6,452 nt of DNA, taken from contig JAQVTV010000056.1 in assembly GCA_028699855.1 (NCBI GenBank), positions 1-6,452 of the forward strand, read 5' to 3'. The translations under genes were made by a program, and so were the position numbers. The notes under the pieces were generated by a model. The model did no database searches and was not told where the DNA came from. It was given only the letters and a program-made list of their open reading frames with translations. Source of the stretch: Candidatus Izemoplasmatales bacterium (lineage in GTDB: Bacteria > Bacillota_I > Bacilli_A > Izemoplasmatales > Hujiaoplasmataceae). Below are positions 1 to 4,863 of the stretch, one piece after another. Every line of letters starts with the position of its first letter. Positions within the stretch are counted from its first letter, which is position 1.

Positions 1-296
1 GTCTCTACAACTCTCACCTCCAAGCGAAATTGGCGACAGAGTGCGGTTATTGGCCCATATTCCGTTATGACCCACGATTGATAAGTGAAGGCAAGAATCC
101 GTTCCAATTGGATTCGAAAGAACCTGATTGGTCTAAATATCACGATTTCTTGTTGAGTGAGAATCGCTACCAACAACTCGTTCAAATCGATCCCGAATCG
201 GCAGAAACTTTGCTGGATAGGAATCTCAAAGACGCGAAACGCCGTTATCAGATGTATAAGCGTTATCAAGCCATGGATTATTCCGAGATCATTTAA
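1..296 (+). CDS. nifJ: Pyruvate:ferredoxin (flavodoxin) oxidoreductase, C-terminal end (partial)
   Basis: This is the 3' end of a gene that begins before the window. The reading frame is open from base 3 and gives 97 residues before a TAA stop. The family enzyme oxidises pyruvate with CoA to acetyl-CoA and CO2 and passes electrons to ferredoxin or flavodoxin in the cytoplasm, using thiamine diphosphate and iron-sulfur clusters. The recognisable parts are the segment GYWPIFRYDPRL (residues 15-26), the very characteristic GKNPFQLDSKEP just after it, and a closing charged helix with DAKRRYQMYKRYQ. These match the end of the thiamine-binding domain and the C-terminal tail of single-chain enzymes, which are usually near 1170-1200 residues. 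The cofactor-binding parts lie outside the window, so activity cannot be judged. A TTG at base 30 is internal and is not a start. The gene ends its transcription unit at the terminator directly downstream. Confidence 0.93.
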   Translation, partial: LYNSHLQAKLATECGYWPIFRYDPRLISEGKNPFQLDSKEPDWSKYHDFLLSENRYQQLVQIDPESAETLLDRNLKDAKRRYQMYKRYQAMDYSEII

Positions 297-315
297 TCCT
301 TCTTCACAGATTGCA

Positions 316-348
316 CCCTCTTGTCCGAATGGATGAGGGGGTTTTTTT
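316..348 (+). terminator. Intrinsic terminator after the oxidoreductase gene
   Basis: An 11-bp stem (316-326 with 331-341, including a few G-T wobbles) closes on a GAAT loop and is followed at once by seven T residues (342-348). It starts 19 bases after the stop codon. This is a textbook Rho-independent terminator and separates the oxidoreductase unit from the lipoprotein gene. Confidence 0.9.
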
Positions 349-461
349 AACCTTCTATTTCCCAATTTGGGCAATAAATGCGCAAAATGAGCGAGATAGG
401 AGATCAATATCACATTTTCCGCACTATTCTTGGCTATAATTCTCACGATAAGAAAAAAAGG

Positions 462-491
462 ATGCCAAATACGAGGGTAATGTTATATAAT
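462..491 (+). promoter_or_regulatory. Probable sigma-A-type promoter for the lipoprotein gene
   Basis: A perfect TATAAT (486-491) lies 20 bases before the Shine-Dalgarno site. A four-of-six -35 match, ATGCCA (462-467), stands 18 bp upstream. An overlapping reading uses TGT plus TATATA (481-489) as an extended -10. A second perfect TATAAT at 435-440 has no convincing -35 and could be a weak upstream start. The exact start site cannot be fixed from sequence. Confidence 0.55.
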
Positions 492-497
492 ATATAA
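483..497. promoter_or_regulatory. 7-1-7 palindrome across the -10, possible operator
   Basis: Bases 483-489 and 491-497 are exact inverted copies around a single central A (TTATATA-A-TATATAA). The size and spacing are those of Fur/PerR-family boxes. Agreement with the PerR consensus is 10 of 14 arm positions, with mismatches at the two inner positions of each arm. The element covers the -10, so a bound protein would block transcription. An all-AT palindrome is fairly easy to get by chance in a promoter, so this is only a candidate. Confidence 0.3.
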
Positions 498-510
498 GAT
501 GACCGATTTT

Positions 511-518
511 AGAAGGAG
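511..518 (+). promoter_or_regulatory. Ribosome binding site of the lipoprotein gene
   Basis: AGAAGGAG ends nine bases before the ATG at 528, a strong and well-placed Shine-Dalgarno sequence. It supports this ATG as the start, which also puts the signal peptide at the very N-terminus. Confidence 0.85.
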
Positions 519-527
519 ACACAAAAC

Positions 528-3149
528 ATGCGCGTACTGAGTTATAAACGAACACTATTATTGATGCTAGGCCTCTTCGCTGCTTTATCATTCTGGGGTT
601 GCTCCGGAAAGACGACGACGGCCGATGTCATCGTCGAGACCGATGCGATCATTCCTGCCCTATCTTTCCCGAATGAAGTCTTTTTTGATGGTGGCGAATA
701 TCAGGTTACCTATCAAGATCTCTATAAGAAAATGAAAATCGATGATGGATTGACCCAACTTTTAACCATGGTTGACTCCATCTTTTTGAGCGAGTACATC
801 GCTCAAGTCACCGAGGACGAGATAACGAAAAAAATCGAATACATGAAATTCGGCACGAATGATCCGGATGTGATTTCACATCTCAGTGCTGAAGAAATCG
901 CCAAATATGAGCAGAGTTACACCGACAACATGTTCCTCAAAGGATATCAGGGAAACGAAGAAGCCTTGGTGCGCTTGACGGTGGCGAAAGAGAATTATTG
1001 CATCGACCAAATGAAACTGGCACAAAACAGTGACAAAACATGGTATGTCGGCCCATCTACCATCGCCAAGTACTATGATAACAGCACGATGCCCGATCTC
1101 CATACCCTCAGGATCCGATTCATGAGCGAAATCGATAGTAAGGAAGTTATGAAATCGCTCAATCTGGTGGGTCTCTCCGGAAATCTCTATCGCTATACCG
1201 GTACAAAACCGATCGGCGATGTGCCCAGCAACGGTTTCAATGATACGAATACGGTCGCATTGGATGCCGATGAGATCCTTGAGAGTTTCATCCAGATGTA
1301 CAATATTGTCTACGGATCCTACCGCGATCCGATTTCGACCGAAGCGACCGTTCAAGATTTGCTCGAACTTCCCGATTTGCGCGTATCTTATCAGGATACT
1401 TTGACCATCAATGCCACGCTCAATTTCTTCATGTATGGAACCCTTGGAACCCGAGAAGCCTATTTGGACGGCGATGATGAGAAAGCATACTACACGTATA
1501 TTCCCGTCAAATATTTCACGAACCGTGATACGGCGTATTACATGATCCTCAACCTGAAAAAAGCGGATAAGGAAACCGTTGGGACCTTCACAGGAACCGA
1601 AGCGGAACTTAGAGCGCTGATTGGCGACGATGTGTATGACGCCATCGAAGATGCGTTGATTCTCAAGAATTTCAACACATCCGGATTCACCACCACAAGA
1701 CTTGCGGAAATGCGCAAGAGCCATGATTTTGTCATCTATGATTATTATCTCGGCATCGATTACCAGCAACTCGATACCGCTTACGAACTCGATGAAGAAG
1801 GACATGCGACTTATGTCGCAAAATATGATGATGTGTCGATTACAGCAGACGAGCTGTTCATGTATGCGTTCGAGCGGAATCCTGCGCTATATCTCATCTA
1901 TGCTGCACAAATGCCACTTTTGATTGCGAATCATTTCGCGGATGTGTATTGTGAATCTGGCGAAACATGTGAGCTCGATTTCAGCAAGAACAACTCCGAT
2001 AAGATGAAATTGCATCGGACTGCCTTGGCGAATATGAAAAAACAATTTGAAGAAGATTACCTCAGTTATTACTACACCTTCGAAGAATACATCTATCTCG
2101 CTTACGGTGCGACATCGGAAGCTGATATGCTCGATCTTCACTTCGTCAAAACAGTGCTTCAGCCCTTTGCCATCTTTGACTTGCTGAAAAGGGATCAATG
2201 GCATTTGCTCGAGGATTACCTTGATGTGCTCGCAGACGAGTATTATGACAATTACTTCAGTTTGAACGTCACCCATCTCTTGATTGCGATAGACCGGAAT
2301 GAAGACGGTTCTCCCGATAACTATGATCGCTTCCTTGAGAATCTCGAAGATCGGGAAGAATACGATTTATTGCTTGAAGATTTCCAAACCGAAATTCTCG
2401 CTTACATGAACGAGAGCACGGAAAACACTTATGCGAAACTGATCCAAGTATATACCCGCGCAAAACGGAATGATCCGCGTTGGGGCCAGTTCAAAAACTA
2501 CGGATTTTTCCTGATCCAGGAAAATCTTTCCTCAAGCGCATCGCTCAGCTATGCGAAGGATAAAGACACGTATCATAAAGATTTCGTGAATGCGATGATT
2601 GCAGGATATCAAGCATATAAACTACCCGCGAACGTCGACAAACAATCTTTCCTGTATGAAACGTTCATCGATACGTCGTTCGGATCGCACTTGTTGCTTC
2701 TGAGCAAAGGCTCTGCGTTCGACGTGGTATCTGCGAAATTCACGATGACCTATGAAAATAGCGGCATCCCCAAGTTCACGGTGGGAACCGAGAATACAGA
2801 AGATCGTCTCAGTCTCGAACAGATGAAGATTTATGCGGAATACAGATTCTTGACGATGGTCTATGGAACCGATGAGGCATTCTTGGAGTCGATGTCGATC
2901 ACCTTGCCGAAGATTCCGACCTCTGTCACCAATGCCATCAATATGTTCTATAGTGACCTTCATGATTCGGTCTACGTTGCAGGATCGCTGAATCTGATCG
3001 TGATCGAGCGTTTGCTTGAAGGGACATTGACTAATGCACATGGCGATTATATTTCTTTGACATCAACAGACCTCAACACCATGTTGGATGACTTCTATGA
3101 ATATTATTTTCGCACGGTATTCCCGCGATACGATGAATTTGTGGCGTAA
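528..3149 (+). CDS. Large lipoprotein, PrsA/SurA-like foldase with two peptidyl-prolyl isomerase-like modules
   Basis: An 873-residue exported lipoprotein. Residues 1-24 form a lipoprotein signal: basic start (R2, K7, R8), hydrophobic core 9-22, then FWGC with Cys25 as the lipidated residue; Trp at -2 is unusual for a lipobox. The mature chain is acidic and mostly helical. I infer a foldase for secreted proteins, anchored on the outer face of the membrane, from two PrsA-like modules. Module 1 has a SurA_N-like start (about 51-110), a YYDN helix end at 182-185 leading into a LHTLRIRF strand (191-198), a closing strand near 335-345, and a PrsA-like last helix (391-416). Module 2 repeats this: 428-470, YYDN at 572-575, VTHLLIAI (581-588), and the closing TSFGSHLLLL (716-725). 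About 145 further residues (730-873) are not recognised. The isomerase domains are divergent and may lack catalysis. PrsA is usually near 290 residues, so this protein is about three times larger. The fold call is moderately sure; the lipoprotein call is firm. Confidence 0.75.
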   Translation: MRVLSYKRTLLLMLGLFAALSFWGCSGKTTTADVIVETDAIIPALSFPNEVFFDGGEYQVTYQDLYKKMKIDDGLTQLLTMVDSIFLSEYIAQVTEDEITKKIEYMKFGTNDPDVISHLSAEEIAKYEQSYTDNMFLKGYQGNEEALVRLTVAKENYCIDQMKLAQNSDKTWYVGPSTIAKYYDNSTMPDLHTLRIRFMSEIDSKEVMKSLNLVGLSGNLYRYTGTKPIGDVPSNGFNDTNTVALDADEILESFIQMYNIVYGSYRDPISTEATVQDLLELPDLRVSYQDTLTINATLNFFMYGTLGTREAYLDGDDEKAYYTYIPVKYFTNRDTAYYMILNLKKADKETVGTFTGTEAELRALIGDDVYDAIEDALILKNFNTSGFTTTRLAEMRKSHDFVIYDYYLGIDYQQLDTAYELDEEGHATYVAKYDDVSITADELFMYAFERNPALYLIYAAQMPLLIANHFADVYCESGETCELDFSKNNSDKMKLHRTALANMKKQFEEDYLSYYYTFEEYIYLAYGATSEADMLDLHFVKTVLQPFAIFDLLKRDQWHLLEDYLDVLADEYYDNYFSLNVTHLLIAIDRNEDGSPDNYDRFLENLEDREEYDLLLEDFQTEILAYMNESTENTYAKLIQVYTRAKRNDPRWGQFKNYGFFLIQENLSSSASLSYAKDKDTYHKDFVNAMIAGYQAYKLPANVDKQSFLYETFIDTSFGSHLLLLSKGSAFDVVSAKFTMTYENSGIPKFTVGTENTEDRLSLEQMKIYAEYRFLTMVYGTDEAFLESMSITLPKIPTSVTNAINMFYSDLHDSVYVAGSLNLIVIERLLEGTLTNAHGDYISLTSTDLNTMLDDFYEYYFRTVFPRYDEFVA

Positions 3150-3161
3150 TCAATGAACTTT

Positions 3162-3184
3162 GCGTGCGGGGACTCCCCGCACGC
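3162..3184 (+). terminator. GC-rich hairpin between foldase and CDF genes, possible leaky terminator
   Basis: A perfect 10-bp stem (GCGTGCGGGG, 3162-3171, with its complement 3175-3184) closes on a three-base loop. It starts 12 bases after the foldase stop codon. The tail is TTGCTTT, a broken U-tract, so termination may be incomplete. No separate promoter is evident for the next gene, so read-through could be how that gene is expressed; an RNA-stability or processing role is also possible. The hairpin lies only ten bases before the next Shine-Dalgarno site. Confidence 0.6.
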
Positions 3185-3193
3185 TTGCTTTAT

Positions 3194-3200
3194 AGGGGGA
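3194..3200 (+). promoter_or_regulatory. Ribosome binding site that sets the CDF start
   Basis: AGGGGGA ends three bases before the ATG at 3204, a purine-rich Shine-Dalgarno with slightly short spacing. An in-frame ATG at 3153 would put this site and the whole upstream hairpin inside the coding region and add 17 residues with no family match, so 3204 is preferred. Confidence 0.7.
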
Positions 3201-3203
3201 TAT

Positions 3204-4106
3204 ATGAATCTCGAAAGTGAAAAAAAGATTATCAGCAAGACGACCTTATGGACCATCATCATCAACATCCTTCTGGCCATCGGCAAGATTTTGGCCGGGT
3301 TTTTCGGCCATTCGATTGCGATTTTGACGGATGCCGTCAATTCCTTGAGCGATGTCCTGACCAACCTGGTGGTGATGATTGTCGGGCGCTTTTCCAGGAA
3401 GGCGACGGATGAATCGCATCCCTATGGTCATGAGAAGTTCGAGTCTATGGTCTCCGTGATGATTGGCGTAGTCCTCATCATCACTGCTTTTGAGATTGGC
3501 AAGTACTCTGTGACCAGGCTTTATGAGTATCTGTTTCATCAAGTGCCCATCGTCGCGCCGACGTACGTGGCGTTATGGATGGGACTGGCCACGATCGTCG
3601 TCAAGGAGTTTCTCTATCATTATACGAAACATCGCGCGAACAAAGCGCGGTCATCCGCATTATCCGCTATGGCGATGGATCACCAGAGCGACGTACTGGC
3701 AAGCAGTGGTGTCGTCATCGGCGTAGGCGGAGCGATTCTCGGGTATGTGTTTCTTGAACCGATTGCGGCCATCATTATCTGTTTCTTCATCGTCCGCGTC
3801 GGCTATCGCACGATCAAAGCGGGATTTTCGCAAGTGGTCGATCAAGCGGCCGATCCCACGACGGTTTTACTCATCGAAGAGGTGGTAATGAAAAACCCCA
3901 AGGTTCGAATGATCGATGACTTGAAGACCCGGATGTTCGGGATGAAACTCTATGTCGATCTCGAAGTGTCGCTCGATCGCACACTATCTTTGGAAGCTTC
4001 GCATTGCATTGCACATGAAATTCATGACGCTGTCGAAAAAGCGCTGCCGGAAGTGAAGCACATCATGGTCCATGTGAACCCATATCTCGAGAAACCGCCT
4101 TGTTAA
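3204..4106 (+). CDS. Cation diffusion facilitator (CDF) family metal exporter, probably Mn(II)-type
   Basis: A 300-residue membrane protein of the family that exports divalent metals from the cytoplasm in exchange for protons, usually as a dimer. Six membrane segments can be read near 14-34, 37-60, 82-99, 119-139, 156-182 and 184-201, followed by a cytoplasmic domain (about 205-300) of the CDF dimerisation type. Family marks are HSIAILTDAVNSLSD in segment 2, HPYGHEKFE at 72-80 and MDHQSDVLASS in segment 5. The membrane metal-site positions are N46 and D50 (segment 2) and D159 and D163 (segment 5). An Asn-Asp/Asp-Asp set is, as I recall, that of MntE-type manganese exporters, whereas zinc exporters such as CzcD use His-Asp pairs and YiiP uses Asp only. 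Zinc, iron or other metals remain possible. The C-terminal domain has H267, H271, H286 and H290, which could bind regulatory metal. It follows the foldase gene by 54 bases and may be read through from it. Family assignment is firm; the metal is inference. Confidence 0.93.
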   Translation: MNLESEKKIISKTTLWTIIINILLAIGKILAGFFGHSIAILTDAVNSLSDVLTNLVVMIVGRFSRKATDESHPYGHEKFESMVSVMIGVVLIITAFEIGKYSVTRLYEYLFHQVPIVAPTYVALWMGLATIVVKEFLYHYTKHRANKARSSALSAMAMDHQSDVLASSGVVIGVGGAILGYVFLEPIAAIIICFFIVRVGYRTIKAGFSQVVDQAADPTTVLLIEEVVMKNPKVRMIDDLKTRMFGMKLYVDLEVSLDRTLSLEASHCIAHEIHDAVEKALPEVKHIMVHVNPYLEKPPC

Positions 4107-4126
4107 TCAGCGGTTTCTGCTTTTTT
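4090..4126 (+). terminator. Intrinsic terminator overlapping the CDF stop codon
   Basis: A 9-bp perfect stem (4090-4098 with 4110-4118) has the TAA stop codon (4104-4106) in its loop. It is followed by GC and six T residues (4121-4126). The last codons of the gene thus double as the left arm. It separates the CDF gene from the next promoter. Confidence 0.85.
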
Positions 4127-4129
4127 CGG

Positions 4130-4158
4130 TTGAATTATGCAAAGAGGTTTGCTATAAT
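4130..4158 (+). promoter_or_regulatory. Sigma-A-type promoter of the MgtC/SapB-family gene
   Basis: TTGAAT (4130-4135) and a perfect TATAAT (4153-4158) are separated by the ideal 17 bp. The predicted transcription start is near 4165, giving a leader of only about 45 bases. That is too short for a magnesium-sensing leader such as an M-box. Confidence 0.8.
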
Positions 4159-4171
4159 ATACAATTACATA

Positions 4172-4185
4172 GTAAAGCGCTTACT
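4172..4185. promoter_or_regulatory. Possible CcpA (cre-like) operator just downstream of the promoter
   Basis: GTAAAGCGCTTACT contains the palindromic AAGCGCTT core of catabolite-responsive elements. It matches the TGWAANCGNTWNCA pattern except at three outer positions. It would lie just downstream of the predicted transcription start, where CcpA binding represses. The outer mismatches make this uncertain. Confidence 0.3.
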
Positions 4186-4196
4186 TTTATGGGAAA

Positions 4197-4204
4197 AGGG
4201 TGAT
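4197..4204 (+). promoter_or_regulatory. Ribosome binding site that sets the MgtC-family start
   Basis: AGGGTGAT, complementary to the 16S rRNA tail through the GGTGAT part, ends four bases before the ATG at 4209. A GTG at 4200 lies inside this site and would have no proper Shine-Dalgarno of its own, so ATG 4209 is the better start. Confidence 0.7.
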
Positions 4205-4208
4205 AGAA

Positions 4209-4751
4209 ATGTTTTTGTCCTTTATTAACAACTTCTTGGACACGGGACCCGGCTGGCTCGAAATGATTCTCAGGATGACGCTGACCGCCGTTTTTGTCGG
4301 ACTCATCGGGATTGAACGGCAAATGCGTCACAAGATCGCCGGAGTCACGACCCATCTGATGGTGGCTTTTGGTGCGTGCGGCATCGCAATCCTGCAAGAT
4401 GCCCTTTACCAACAAGCATTGGGCTTGGCGGCTGATTTGGCGGCCCAAGGCGTTCAAGTGAACCTTGAGCGGCAACGGATCATCGCTCAAGTCGTAACCG
4501 GTGTCGGGTTTTTGGGTGCGGGTACGATTTTGAAAACATCCAATGGTATTTACGGTCTGACGACGGCCGCGACACTCTTTTTGGCAGCGATGATCGGCGT
4601 GTGTTTCGGTATGGGTGCGTATGCGCTCGGGATCATCGTCAGTTTGTTCTCTTTCCTGTTTTTGACGGGATTTAGGAAGATACTTGAACTGACATCGATC
4701 AAACATACCAAGAGTCCGGAAATTCTCGGCTCGGAAGTCATTGAAAAGTAA
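4209..4751 (+). CDS. MgtC/SapB-family membrane protein
   Basis: A 180-residue protein of the MgtC/SapB family. The N-terminal half of the family signature is GLIGIERQ (31-38) followed by AGVTTHLMVAFG (44-55). The second half is RIIAQVVTGVGFLGAGTIL (90-108) and then GLTTAATLFLAAMIGVCFG (116-134). Membrane segments can be read near 18-36, 45-64, 92-108, 117-133 and 136-154. MgtC of Salmonella is linked to growth in low magnesium and to regulating the membrane ATP synthase; for most family members, including this one, substrate and role are unknown. The protein lacks the soluble ACT-like C-terminal domain of full-length MgtC (about 230 residues), so it is the short, membrane-only type. The usual Arg of the AGxRTH motif is Thr here (T47), a variation I believe occurs elsewhere in the family. 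It has its own promoter and terminator, so it appears to be monocistronic. Family is sure; function is not. Confidence 0.93.
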   Translation: MFLSFINNFLDTGPGWLEMILRMTLTAVFVGLIGIERQMRHKIAGVTTHLMVAFGACGIAILQDALYQQALGLAADLAAQGVQVNLERQRIIAQVVTGVGFLGAGTILKTSNGIYGLTTAATLFLAAMIGVCFGMGAYALGIIVSLFSFLFLTGFRKILELTSIKHTKSPEILGSEVIEK

Positions 4752-4774
4752 GAGGGCGGATGCCCTCTTTTTTT
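4750..4774 (+). terminator. Intrinsic terminator after the MgtC-family gene
   Basis: An 8-bp stem (4750-4757 with 4762-4769) closes on a GGAT loop and runs into a T tract reaching 4774. The left arm begins within the stop codon. This is a compact, convincing Rho-independent terminator. Confidence 0.9.
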
Positions 4775-4807
4775 GAGGATGAAGCGGAAATAAATCATTC
4801 ATTGTTT

Positions 4808-4836
4808 TTGCATATCACGGGTAAATATTGTACAAT
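4808..4836 (+). promoter_or_regulatory. Probable promoter of the suf operon
   Basis: TACAAT (4831-4836, five of six) lies 17 bp downstream of TTGCAT (4808-4813, three of six). The predicted start near 4843 leaves a leader of about 20 bases before the sufC start, with no room for a riboswitch. A terminator just upstream makes a new promoter here necessary. The weak -35 suggests an activator or modest basal strength. Confidence 0.6.
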
Positions 4837-4837
4837 A
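4826..4837. promoter_or_regulatory. 12-bp perfect palindrome across the suf -10, possible operator
   Basis: TATTGTACAATA equals its own reverse complement and covers the whole -10 element. A dimeric regulator bound here would block RNA polymerase. It does not closely match the Rex, PerR or FNR consensus sequences that I know. About one or two 12-bp palindromes are expected by chance in a window of this size, but the position is suggestive. Confidence 0.3.
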
Positions 4838-4848
4838 GATGTGGCATT

Positions 4849-4856
4849 GGGAGGGG
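4849..4856 (+). promoter_or_regulatory. Ribosome binding site of sufC
   Basis: GGGAGGGG ends seven bases before ATG 4864 and only four before ATG 4861. The spacing favours 4864, which also gives the usual SufC beginning MATLEI. Confidence 0.75.
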
Positions 4857-4863
4857 ATAGATG

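Noticed and set aside
462..497. An 11-codon frame before the lipoprotein gene as a leader peptide
   Set aside because: It overlaps the predicted promoter itself, so it would mostly not be transcribed. It lacks a spaced ribosome site and has no run of one amino acid codon.
876..1805. A 309-codon open frame on the minus strand inside the lipoprotein gene
   Set aside because: It lies fully opposite a well-supported gene, has no family match and no evident ribosome site. The open frame follows from the codon use of the sense gene.
3153..3203. An in-frame upstream ATG that would extend the CDF protein by 17 residues
   Set aside because: The extension encodes the hairpin and the Shine-Dalgarno site, and does not resemble CDF N-termini. 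ATG 3204 has the proper ribosome site.
3150..3203. yybP-ykoY manganese riboswitch before the CDF gene
   Set aside because: Only 54 bases are available and they contain a single hairpin, far too little for that fold.
4200..4208. GTG start for the MgtC-family protein
   Set aside because: The GTG sits within the Shine-Dalgarno sequence serving ATG 4209.
4159..4208. Magnesium-sensing leader before the MgtC-family gene
   Set aside because: The predicted leader is about 45 bases with no multi-helix structure.
4152..4802. A 216-codon minus-strand frame opposite the MgtC-family gene
   Set aside because: It covers the forward promoter, gene and terminator, and its translation is charged and repetitive without family features.
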